Shown: positions 8,807 through 19,100 of the stretch, in pieces | Numbering within the stretch: position 1 is the first letter of the stretch | How the letters are laid out: every line of letters begins with the position of its first letter | Virus record (IMG/VR): IMGVR_UViG_3300027747_003534 | Coordinates: 62,001-126,000 of that record | Length of the DNA: 64,000 nt | Reading direction: 5' to 3' (one strand) | DNA from: a virus | Position numbers and translations under genes: made by a program | Notes under the pieces: model-generated | The model's input: the letters and a program-made list of their open reading frames with translations, nothing else | Database searches by the model: none | Told to the model about the DNA's origin: nothing

Positions 8807-11800
8807 GCTATAATATTACAGATAATTTGGTTATTGGTAGCGGCATTAATCCTGATATAACATTATCACAAACATCGGGAATTAGCACAGTTTTTAATGC
8901 TAATAAGCAAAATATTGATTTTCAAATATCTTCTACTGGTAATTCTAGTCTCACTTATGATGCTTCTACCGGAAGACTGGGAATTAATACTGGTTTGCCA
9001 GACGCTGTCTTACACATAGTTACTCCATGCTCAAAAGATGGCCTAATTATAGAGAGCATTACTAACTGTCCTACCGGAGTCACTTTGTTACTGGTACACA
9101 ATCCACAAACACAGCCAGTAAGTGGCAGTTATCCATCTATTATAAATCTTGCTGGTAGAGATACTAATTATAATGAAATATATTATGGTCAAATATTATC
9201 TAAAATCTTAGACCCAAATACAGGATCAACAAGTGGGGAAATTATTTTTACAGTTGATCAAACTGGTATAAATAAACCTGTTTTTGTAGCTAATTTAGCT
9301 AATGTTACTTTAGGGGGTAATAATTCTGTTTCTGGTTTTTCTTATAATATTGTTGGTAACTATAATGAATTAAGTGGAACTTTATATAATAATATTGGGT
9401 CTCTCAATACTGGTAAAATTAATAGTGGAATAATTATTGGCAATAGTAATATTGTAAACGGAGACGGAGTATTTCTATTTGCTAATAATTCAGTATTTTC
9501 TGGAGTTTCTGGTATAAACGTAGGAAACTCAATTGTTACCAGTGGATCTAATAATACATTATTAGGTAATTTTGTTAATATCACAGGACTGCATAATATT
9601 TTATTGGGTAGTAATAATAATGCTAGTATTTCATCAACCGTTGGCTTGGCTCAAGGGCTAACCGCTTCTGGAATCTCAGGAATAGTTTTGGGCTCTAATG
9701 CTTCTAATATTGGCGATTTTAATATTTATATAGGGAACGACACTTCAGTATCTGGCAGTAATAATAATCTCATAGGTTCATTAGTATATTTAACTGGTAA
9801 TAATAATCTTTCTTATGGTAATCAAAATATAGTTAGCGGAAATAATCTAATATGTATTGGGTCTTATCAAACAGCATCTAATATTAATAGCGGAATTTTT
9901 ATAGGCAATAGAATAGGTTCCAACGATGCTGTTAGATCCATGATTATAGGTATCGGCAACAATAATAATCCTAATCAACAAGGACTGTCTGATAGCATAT
10001 TACTTGGTATTAATAATACCATAAATAGTGGAGGGGTACCAGACAAGCTTTTATTAGTTGGTCAAAATAATATTATAAAAGACATAACTAATTCTTTATT
10101 GGTTGGAAACCAGAACAATGCTAGTGGTTCAATAAATAATACAGTATTCCTTGGCAATACTAATTCAGCAGGATCTAATAGTAATAATAATATTATTATA
10201 GGTATTCTCAACAATCAAACTGGCGCATATATAAATACTGCTGGTAATATTAGTGGTATTGCTAAGGTTATGAATATTCCTCTTAATAACAGTGTTATTG
10301 CTGGTATTAATAATGCTCAATATGGTGGATTATCTAATAATATAGTTGGAAATAAAAACTCAGTATCCGGCTCGAACGACACTGTAATAGGCTCATTCAA
10401 TGATCTGCGTCATTCTTCAAAATCCTATAGTATAGGTAATTCTAACTACATTATTGGAGATAATATTGGTGCAGCAGGGAGCAATTCATTAATCGTTGGT
10501 AAAGACTCTCTTGTTTTTAATAACTCAGATAAACGTATGGATGTTTTTGGTAGTGGTAATATAGTTTTGGGTTATAATCAATTAGCAACTAGCGGGTTGG
10601 TAGTAGGTACCAATAATAAAATATATGGACTAAATAATACTATTTATGGAAGAAATAATACTCTTGGATCTATTGCTCATCCTTTTCTGATGAATGGTTT
10701 ATCTTCATTCAGCATATCTATTCCGTCATTAAATGTTTCTAATAAATATACTGTGGGCGATTTAGCTCTAATTTCTATCCAAAGTCCAGCTTCTACTGGC
10801 AATACATTTATAAGAGAAATATTAAATATTACAGAGAACACTATAGATAATACTACTGTCGTTCAGTTTAGCACTTCTATTGGTGTTGATGCTTCTAATG
10901 GTTATTATTCTATTAATTCTAATTTTGATGATAATAATAGTCCAAATAATACTGTTGTTAGTGGCTTGATTATGCCATACATGGTTGGTGGAGGTGCTGG
11001 AGGTCCAGAACTTAATCCATCATATGGTTGTAATAATATTATAATAGGATCAAATAATAAATATATATATAGTAGTGGTACAGTGATTGGCTTTAACAAT
11101 AATGTATCTGGTGTTAAAAATGTTGTTGTTGGTTATGGTATTAGCGGAATAACAGATAATACATTATATATTGGTACAAATAATTTAAATAAAGTTATTT
11201 TAGATAATGATTTAATAGTATTTAATTCTGGTAAAGTTCAAAGTAATTTTATTGTTAAATCAACAGATAATAATACTTCAATCGTTAATATTGATCTGAA
11301 TAATAATAGATTTGGAATTAATACCGATAGACCAACAGCTGATTTATCTGTAAGTGGATTAACTAGCACTAGTACAATTAGAGTAGGTTTTTCTTCACCT
11401 GATCAGTATGTTTTAACTTCTAATGTAAATGGCTATGGAACATGGCAATTACCAGTAAGGTTATCAGGATTAGATACTGGCCTAATGGTTAAAATTAATA
11501 ATAAAGTCGGTAGTGGTATTTCTAATATTTATTTTGATCCTAATGGTGAATCATTAAATTTTAATCTAGATAATAATAATGGATTAATAATAAATCCAAC
11601 AGGGATTTTTGTTAATGATGGTGGCAATCTTTATACAATGAGAATCAGAGGGAGCGGTGGTGATGATTTTGCTAAAGTATTATTTAATACTAATCTTGGT
11701 AATAATAGAATAGATTTCTTTAATGTAAGTGGAAATTCTGGAGTCTTTAATAATTTAAGCTTAGCTAGTGGTTTGAGTTTGCCAATAAGTCTTACTGGTA

Positions 11801-13191
11801 CATTCCTTTATGTGAATTCTAGTGGTAAACTATTGTCCTATCCTTCTAGAGCATGCTCTGTACTATATGCCAGTAGTAATTCTTGGGCTACTGGAGATAC
11901 TTCTTTCAGATGGTTTAATAATCAATCAACCTTAGCCCTAGGAGCTACTGGCATTGTTAGTTATGATCTATTAGCAACTAATACTAATGATACAAATTAT
12001 AACATATTATTAAGTTCTAATAATCAAATTGATACAATATTTAATAATCGAGGATTAGGTAATAAATTTTCAGTTATTAATTCTGGAGCACTAAATACCA
12101 GAAGAGGGTTACATATTAGCCCCGCTAGTGGCCAAGTAGCTATTAATGTTATTCCAGATACTTTTAATAGTGTTATTAATCAGGCTCATTTATATGTTGA
12201 AGGTAAAACATGGACTAATAGTTTAAGAATAGGTCCAGGTATTACAACATCTGGCTTATATCTAAGAGTAGATAATGCTGGTAATGTGATCCCTAGCACT
12301 TTAGATCTAACAACACAATTTAGTGGTAATTATCCTATTACTACCACTTATACATCACTTGGTCAAAATAATGCTTTTAGAGTTGATATAGGTTTACAAA
12401 ATGTTGATAGAGCAGGTAATTCTTTGGGAGTTAATAACGATGGTCAGTCTTTAATATGGGATGGAGCCAAATGGAACTTAAATAAAGGCATTATAGCTCC
12501 ACAAAGCTCATGGTTATCTAATGATGACAAAACATTAAAGGGTTTGCAGTTTGGTTATAAGTCCAAGGTAAATTATACGTACCATACTCATGCATTTGCT
12601 GCTGGTTCTTTTTTACATGGATCTAATTTATATGATGGATCATCACAATTTACTCAACACTATCTAAGATGTCGAACTCCTGCTTCTGGAGGAAACATTG
12701 TTGCATTAACAACTAATTTTGCAAAAGACAGCGTGACTACTGAAAATCAGTACAATACTATAAGTCTTTCTAATGTGAATGGATATAATTATGATAATGT
12801 TTGGACATATAATATTTTTGTGTCCGTATTATGGCAAAATGGAACTAATAGCAGTAATCCTGCTGTGGGTGATAGACAAGCTGCTGGTATGAGTATTCAA
12901 GGATGTATTTATAGATCAGCTGATGGAACGATATTTACAAAACTTGGTCAAGAAAAAATAAATATATTTGCTACAGGAGTTGGTGTGGTTGGAATGCCTG
13001 CGGGAATGGGAGTTGGAACATATTTAGATAATGATGGTCAAACTAATGTTCCTAGATTAAGCATACGAGCAACAGGAGTTGATGGAAAAACAGCCCTATG
13101 GACAGCAACTGCACAAATTCACCAATTAAATCATCCGGCAGGGTCAGTTGACGGATCTCCATTCGGATATAATTTATATGGTAGTGTATAA
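8803..13191 (+). CDS. Long tail fibre / spike with YadA-like beta-roll repeats
   Basis: A 1,462-residue protein, very rich in Asn, Gly, Ser and Ile. The N-terminal part has a motif typical of phage fibres (RLGINTGLPDAVLHI, about residues 65-80), repeated later as RFGINTDRPTADLSV. From about residue 170 to 620 there are dozens of short units of the form G-N-x-N-x-[IV]-x-G, like the left-handed beta-roll heads of trimeric autotransporter adhesins; a shorter second set lies around residues 740-800. The C-terminal 250 residues are less repetitive and contain aromatic/His-rich strands, a plausible receptor-binding or trimerisation tip. The start overlaps the tape-measure stop (ATGA). Fibre role is inferred from composition, repeats and position; no chaperone or peptidase domain was recognised at the end. 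Confidence 0.7.
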   Translation: MSYNITDNLVIGSGINPDITLSQTSGISTVFNANKQNIDFQISSTGNSSLTYDASTGRLGINTGLPDAVLHIVTPCSKDGLIIESITNCPTGVTLLLVHNPQTQPVSGSYPSIINLAGRDTNYNEIYYGQILSKILDPNTGSTSGEIIFTVDQTGINKPVFVANLANVTLGGNNSVSGFSYNIVGNYNELSGTLYNNIGSLNTGKINSGIIIGNSNIVNGDGVFLFANNSVFSGVSGINVGNSIVTSGSNNTLLGNFVNITGLHNILLGSNNNASISSTVGLAQGLTASGISGIVLGSNASNIGDFNIYIGNDTSVSGSNNNLIGSLVYLTGNNNLSYGNQNIVSGNNLICIGSYQTASNINSGIFIGNRIGSNDAVRSMIIGIGNNNNPNQQGLSDSILLGINNTINSGGVPDKLLLVGQNNIIKDITNSLLVGNQNNASGSINNTVFLGNTNSAGSNSNNNIIIGILNNQTGAYINTAGNISGIAKVMNIPLNNSVIAGINNAQYGGLSNNIVGNKNSVSGSNDTVIGSFNDLRHSSKSYSIGNSNYIIGDNIGAAGSNSLIVGKDSLVFNNSDKRMDVFGSGNIVLGYNQLATSGLVVGTNNKIYGLNNTIYGRNNTLGSIAHPFLMNGLSSFSISIPSLNVSNKYTVGDLALISIQSPASTGNTFIREILNITENTIDNTTVVQFSTSIGVDASNGYYSINSNFDDNNSPNNTVVSGLIMPYMVGGGAGGPELNPSYGCNNIIIGSNNKYIYSSGTVIGFNNNVSGVKNVVVGYGISGITDNTLYIGTNNLNKVILDNDLIVFNSGKVQSNFIVKSTDNNTSIVNIDLNNNRFGINTDRPTADLSVSGLTSTSTIRVGFSSPDQYVLTSNVNGYGTWQLPVRLSGLDTGLMVKINNKVGSGISNIYFDPNGESLNFNLDNNNGLIINPTGIFVNDGGNLYTMRIRGSGGDDFAKVLFNTNLGNNRIDFFNVSGNSGVFNNLSLASGLSLPISLTGTFLYVNSSGKLLSYPSRACSVLYASSNSWATGDTSFRWFNNQSTLALGATGIVSYDLLATNTNDTNYNILLSSNNQIDTIFNNRGLGNKFSVINSGALNTRRGLHISPASGQVAINVIPDTFNSVINQAHLYVEGKTWTNSLRIGPGITTSGLYLRVDNAGNVIPSTLDLTTQFSGNYPITTTYTSLGQNNAFRVDIGLQNVDRAGNSLGVNNDGQSLIWDGAKWNLNKGIIAPQSSWLSNDDKTLKGLQFGYKSKVNYTYHTHAFAAGSFLHGSNLYDGSSQFTQHYLRCRTPASGGNIVALTTNFAKDSVTTENQYNTISLSNVNGYNYDNVWTYNIFVSVLWQNGTNSSNPAVGDRQAAGMSIQGCIYRSADGTIFTKLGQEKINIFATGVGVVGMPAGMGVGTYLDNDGQTNVPRLSIRATGVDGKTALWTATAQIHQLNHPAGSVDGSPFGYNLYGSV

Positions 13192-13217
13192 TAAGTATTA
13201 GTTAGTAAGGACAAATA

Positions 13218-14657
13218 ATGGGATCATTATCAATAGGACCTAGCTTAAAATTAACACCAATTCCATTGGTCACAATAAGCAATGAAATACAAAGGGACGG
13301 AGCAGGAAAACCCATAGGGTGCACAACCAATATTACATTGAAGGGAGAAATATATCCCTCCGGAATACAATTTGGAGGAAATGATAATAATAATCCAACA
13401 CAGCAGTATACAGATGCATTATTAAACACCGCTCTACAAGCAGCAACTGGCATAAGACAAAAATTAAATAATTTATTTAGAGATTCCACGCCTATAGATC
13501 TAACACTGCCTAATTCATATGGCTTATTCACTAATTGTTATATTAAAAAATATTCTGTAGACGAAAATGAAAATAGATGGGTTAATACTATCCCATATAG
13601 CATAGAACTAATCTGCGAAAGAAATGAGCCCTCTGGAAATTTATATTTAGTTAATAGTACCAAAGACTCTTGGACTATAGAATCACTAGAAGAATATTGG
13701 AAAACAAATGCCGAAGGAGCTGGAACTAAGGGTCCTCTGTATAGAATTACTCATTCTGTAGGAGCTGTCGGAAAGTATTATCCAGGAACAACTCCGTTGC
13801 AAAATGCTAAGCAGTGGGTTAATAGTGGAAACTTAAATTTTGATGGTAATATAAATATAAATAATAATTTAGTGTTATTTAATCATATTAGAAAAGTAAA
13901 TATTAATAAATTTGAGGGTTCTTATGGTTTTGATGACACTTGGTTAGCTGTTGATAATTTAGAAGATATTTCAAAACATTCTATAGAAAATTTTGAAGTA
14001 GAAATTAGTATTGATGAATCTAAAAATATTGTAGCAAATGTTAAGGGGTCGGTTCAGGGAATAGAATTGTTTAGTAAAAATAATACTGGAATTCCAGGTT
14101 ATGATAAACCTGCTACTGATTCAACAAATTTTATTCCTACTACTGGGAGATTTGCTAATGCTTTAAAAACATATATTGATGTTAGAAATCAAATAAATAG
14201 TAGAGCTAGCGCTTTAGCTGGAGCAACATTAAATCCTAAACCACTGTCTATAGTAGAAGGATTTGATTCGGCTGCTGGATTGATAACATATAGCTTTTCT
14301 TATGATAGTAGACCAAAAACTATAGTGCCAGAAGCAATCAGCGAAAATATAACCGTAGATACTAACTATGGACAAAAAAAATTATATGCTTCTATTTTTG
14401 TTCTAGGACGAAAATTAGGTCCAATATTACAAGAAATTAACTCAAATGGAACATATAGTTCTACTACTGTCAATTATGAATGCGTTTTACCATCTTCAGG
14501 AATAGCAAATCTTAAATTTCCAATAACAATTTATAATAGTATACCTATTAAAGATTTTGCTCCTGACAATTATTTATATGTACAAAATAGCGGATTTTCT
14601 TGGAATATGAACGAAAATAGATTATCTATGACAATAGAGTATGTTCACAATGAGTAA
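13218..14657 (+). CDS. Structural (tail/baseplate) protein, paralogue A
   Basis: 479 residues, preceded by AAGGA six bases before the ATG. It is clearly related to the next gene: both start with a Ser/Ile/Leu/Pro-rich strand, share an [IV]GAVG[KR]Y segment followed by A-K-x-W-V (about residues 176-196 here), an N-H-[IV]-R-x-[IV] segment, a GSY-x-x-x-DTW-[LV]-A segment (about residue 234), and near the end an x-R-P followed by [IV]SEN-[IV]-[TN]-V. The family is not one I can name. Position between the fibre and the probable hub suggests a baseplate, tail-completion or tail-tip component. Beta-rich composition supports a virion role. A non-structural role is unlikely but not excluded. Confidence 0.55.
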   Translation: MGSLSIGPSLKLTPIPLVTISNEIQRDGAGKPIGCTTNITLKGEIYPSGIQFGGNDNNNPTQQYTDALLNTALQAATGIRQKLNNLFRDSTPIDLTLPNSYGLFTNCYIKKYSVDENENRWVNTIPYSIELICERNEPSGNLYLVNSTKDSWTIESLEEYWKTNAEGAGTKGPLYRITHSVGAVGKYYPGTTPLQNAKQWVNSGNLNFDGNININNNLVLFNHIRKVNINKFEGSYGFDDTWLAVDNLEDISKHSIENFEVEISIDESKNIVANVKGSVQGIELFSKNNTGIPGYDKPATDSTNFIPTTGRFANALKTYIDVRNQINSRASALAGATLNPKPLSIVEGFDSAAGLITYSFSYDSRPKTIVPEAISENITVDTNYGQKKLYASIFVLGRKLGPILQEINSNGTYSSTTVNYECVLPSSGIANLKFPITIYNSIPIKDFAPDNYLYVQNSGFSWNMNENRLSMTIEYVHNE

Positions 14658-16170
14658 TATAACAATATCTTTTAATAATTTATCTTTAGTCCCTACTCCA
14701 GCAGTTAGTATTAATACAGAATATTTAACTGTTGGTAGTGGTATTTCTAAAATACATACAATTAATCTAAATGGTTTATTATTTTGTAGTGGAATAACTG
14801 GTTTAATATCTGGCATAGAGACACCTAATGCTACCGGCATTTTAAATATTAATAGTAGTAGCTATGCTGTTAAAACCCTTAGTTCTAGTTTAGAACCAAC
14901 TAATGATAATTGGAGTACCACAATTCGTTATTCCATGAGTTTTGAAGGAGTAAGAACAGATGAAAATCCAGCTTTTAATACTTCAACAAATTGGCTGGTA
15001 AGTAAGATACAGGATGATTGGTCAATTGATCCATTAGATGAAAATTTTAAATATATTACAGAGCCAAATTTTGATACAAAATTATATACTCAACATCTAG
15101 CCAGCGATCTTTATTCTTTACCAGACTATCCCTTTTTTAAAATTACCAGAACCATAGGAGCAGTTGGAAGATATGAAACAAATAATCCTAATGTATTAAA
15201 TAATGCAAAAAATTGGGTTGATAATTATATAACTCAAAGTGATTCTACTCCTAGCTCATTTTTAACAAATTTTAGTAACATATATAATCATGTTAGAAAT
15301 ATATCTAAAAGCGTTACAGAGGGCTCGTATATCATTACTGATACTTGGGTAGCTAGTCGTGGTGGTGAAAACTATATACAAACATTAAATATACAGAGCT
15401 CATTAGACAGAGACGCCCTTAGAACAGTTACTATTGATGGAGAAATTAAAGGATTATCCAACGCCAATAAAACCTGGACAGACCCTGGTGCTAGTGGACT
15501 TATTATTCCAGCAGTTGCCGACGCGGCTGTCAAATATAATAATGCTCTTGCTAGATATGATGCAATATCAAATACTTTTACTGGTATGGCTACTAGCATG
15601 TTAGTTGAGACCTCTAGAAATACTAGTAATATGGTATATGATAATAATTTTAGATTTAAAACTGAATTTAATAGAAATGAGTCCAACGTAATAAATCCTA
15701 TTCCATTGTCTAGTGGAACTACTCATAATAAAACAGAAGGATCTGTAAAATTTAATATTACGTTTAATAATAGGCCAATAAATTATTTTAATGGAATATC
15801 AGAAAATATTAATGTTCAAGATTCTATTGGTATGTCAAAAATCATAACTCAACTAGTAATGTATGGTCCTCCGGTTTTGCAAGACTTGGGAACAAAAGCA
15901 TCTAATACTAGAACAATTTCTATAGATGCTAAATTTGCAAACGACCCTACTGTACAAAGTACTATAACTTATTATAATACATTAAAAACTAAAAAAGATA
16001 GCGTTAGGAGTTTAGTAACCAGTCTTGATCCTGGAAATGTATTAAAAAATATATCATCTCCTAACTTAGAAATAAAAAGCTTTTTAAAGGATAGTAGTGC
16101 CAAGATAGATGTGGCTAATAATTCTGTATCATGTAATGCTACTTATGAATGGGTCTTTAAAGGAAAATAA
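14650..16170 (+). CDS. Structural (tail/baseplate) protein, paralogue B
   Basis: 506 residues from the ATG at 14650. An ATG at 14641 in the same frame is possible, but the 14650 start lines up with the N-terminus of paralogue A. It overlaps the stop of paralogue A by eight bases. Sequence parallels with A run through the whole length, including the GAVGRY segment, the NHVRNI segment and the SENINV segment, so the two arose by duplication. It ends two bases before the probable hub gene. The pair may form a hetero-oligomeric ring, or one may have a specialised role; nothing in the sequence decides this. Confidence 0.55.
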   Translation: MSNITISFNNLSLVPTPAVSINTEYLTVGSGISKIHTINLNGLLFCSGITGLISGIETPNATGILNINSSSYAVKTLSSSLEPTNDNWSTTIRYSMSFEGVRTDENPAFNTSTNWLVSKIQDDWSIDPLDENFKYITEPNFDTKLYTQHLASDLYSLPDYPFFKITRTIGAVGRYETNNPNVLNNAKNWVDNYITQSDSTPSSFLTNFSNIYNHVRNISKSVTEGSYIITDTWVASRGGENYIQTLNIQSSLDRDALRTVTIDGEIKGLSNANKTWTDPGASGLIIPAVADAAVKYNNALARYDAISNTFTGMATSMLVETSRNTSNMVYDNNFRFKTEFNRNESNVINPIPLSSGTTHNKTEGSVKFNITFNNRPINYFNGISENINVQDSIGMSKIITQLVMYGPPVLQDLGTKASNTRTISIDAKFANDPTVQSTITYYNTLKTKKDSVRSLVTSLDPGNVLKNISSPNLEIKSFLKDSSAKIDVANNSVSCNATYEWVFKGK

Positions 16171-16172
16171 TA

Positions 16173-19100
16173 ATGAGTTTAGTACAGACACAGTTTTTAG
16201 GATGTAGTATAACAAAATTTAACTTTAATTTAGCATGGGGGGAGGACAATAGCCAAGCTAATATAACAGTAGTTTATGATGATTCTAAAAGTAGTTCTAG
16301 TGTAGCTAACCAAGCTGATAGCGTTAAAACTAGTTTAATAAATAGAATGTCATCTAATGGAGATATTCCTACTCAAAATAGTTATATTATATCTCAAAGC
16401 ATACCATCAGATATGTCTGTATCGGCTAAAAAAAGAAGGTGGCCTACTAATAGTACAGTTTCTACAACAAGCGAAGAGGCTGATCCTAATTTCATAGGAC
16501 TAAACTATGATATAATAGGATGTCCAGCTAGATTTAAATATGATACTAATTTAGAATTTGGTGGATTGATCAAAAGTTGGAAAACAGTAGGATCAGTATC
16601 TGGAAAAGATATGTATGAAGTTACTTTACAAGGATACTCTACATTACTAAATAATAGCTATTTAATAATTAATAATTATATAGGATCTATTTCAGATTTT
16701 GTTGATAGTGATTGGGCGTCTCCTATGATAGTTGATACCGTTGGTGGTGGAACCCCAACTTTGTATCAAGGAAATATACCAAATGTCTTTAATGTTTATG
16801 GTTCCTATGAATCTGCTGTTTTTGGTAGTTCATTAAAAAATGACAGAGGAATGTCAGCTAAACAAATATATAATTTTTTAAGAAATTCATTCTCTTCTCA
16901 AAATCAATATAATCCTTATGGTGGACTAGTTACTAAAACAGTCGCTAATTTTGGTGGATCAATAATTGGTACATCTTCACTTCAGGATCAAGGACTATGT
17001 CGAGATATATCATGCGCTGATTCTATACAAAGAAGTTTATTTTCTATTGATATATCAGATATTCCAATACCTCCTGATACTTTATATATCCCTAATTCCG
17101 TTATAAGTATTGGAGAATTTATAAGAATATTATGCGAAGGCGCCGGGTGTGATTATTCTGTGATTTTTATTAATAGCACATCTGGAAATTTCACAGGAAC
17201 AATTAAAATAAAAACTGTTTCGAGAAGAAGCATACCATCACCGAATGCATTAAAAATTCAGATCAATAATTTAATAAATCAAAATAGTTCTAAGATATCT
17301 AGCTATTCTTACGGTCAAGAAATTTCAGATAATCCATTAAGATTAATGTATATAGGAGGAAAGCAAAAAAGACTTTATCAAGCTTTGTCTACTAATTTAT
17401 CTCAAACTCAAACAACAATGGTATATGATCCATATAAAGGTGTTTTTATGGGTTTGCCAGCTGCTACAGTAAATCAATATATGGTTCCAGATCGTAAATT
17501 TACAAGACGTTTTAATTCTTGGACTGAAGGAGTAGGATATGTTGGACAACAGGCAACAGCCACAGACTTTTATTCGACTGTAAATTTGGGCAGCGTCTAT
17601 TCAAGATGGAAGAATAATTATGAAGGAGTGGATAGTAGTTCAAATTCTTCAACTTCCAATTCTAATTATGCTATATACAATGATATTATAAGTCCTTATT
17701 TTGGTATGAATGGAGATACTTATAGTGATAGTGGAGCTGGTAATTTTAGCGGCACAGAAAATAATTATTCTTATTCTGATGCCAGAAAAGTATACTGGGA
17801 TAAAGAAACAAATCAATTAATGATAGTATTTATTAAAAATGACATAACTAGAGTTTTATCTAATCCATATTATGATGCTAGTTCATTTATAGTTATTGAA
17901 AATGAATTACGAGCAGCAGGAGCAGGTTTTGAATCATGGTTTACTTATTGTTTTGATAATTTCTTCTCAACAAATATAGAATCTCTAATGAAAGGATATT
18001 TTAGTAGTACATATGGTGGAAATTCTTACTTTAAAGCAATATCGATTATTAAATGGAATAGCATAGGAAAACAGAGCGGATCCATGAGTTTTAATAATCA
18101 TCCTGGAAATATAAATATTGATAATGCTAATGCATACGTTAGAGCTTTCTATCAAGATCTAAATAAAGTTTGGGAAATTATGAAAAAAGTTCATGATACA
18201 TATTATGGTAAATCATATATGGTTAGGACTCCATCAGTTCTATATTATCAAGACCCAGAGTCTGGTCAATATTTTTATAATTGGCAAATATCAACAGATG
18301 GAGCTTGGGAAGAAAATGGTACATTTATTGATGACACTATGGTTATTGGTTCTACAGTAGCTGATACTTTTAGGGATGAGGTAGGAAAGATAAAACCTAT
18401 TTTAGGCTTTAATGCTAATGCAGATAAATCAACAAAGGATGATTGGCTAGATACTCAACTTCAAGCATCTGCAGCTGGGGGCATGGGAGCTATGCATGCT
18501 GTAATTCAAAAAGAATATAGAAAATTTACATCAAGAGCAGAACAAAATAAATTCTTTTATTTTCCATTAGAACATAACTTGAGTCCAAGTGATTATACCT
18601 ATATACAATATGCTAGTCCATCAGTACAAAATCAAGGATATAGTTTTCCTTCTGTTAACGATGGAAGTTTTACAACTCCAAAAGGAGACAGTATTCCACA
18701 GGGCTATTCTTACAAAATGTATGTAGCAGCATCAGCTCAGGAGCAATTAGTTTATATAGATGGTACTCCTAGGGTAGTAATGTCTATAGATCAACCAATT
18801 AAATTAGGAGGTGGTAAAAATGAATGTGAAAGATCCTTAGTTTTTACTATGTTACATGATGCTATTTTAGCAAGCAAATATAATAGAACATTTAAATCTG
18901 GTTTTGACTCTACTAAAATTCGTGATGGAGCATTATTATCTTGGTTTTTGTGCGGAAATGCTAGGATTTCTAATGATATAAATACTACAGTTAGTGTTAA
19001 TGATAGTGGGCCTAACATTCCAATAGAACCTAAAGCAACATGTCCAGCATTTGCTGCTATTCCTATTCAATTTAATTTGGCTACTTATGGACCATGGATA

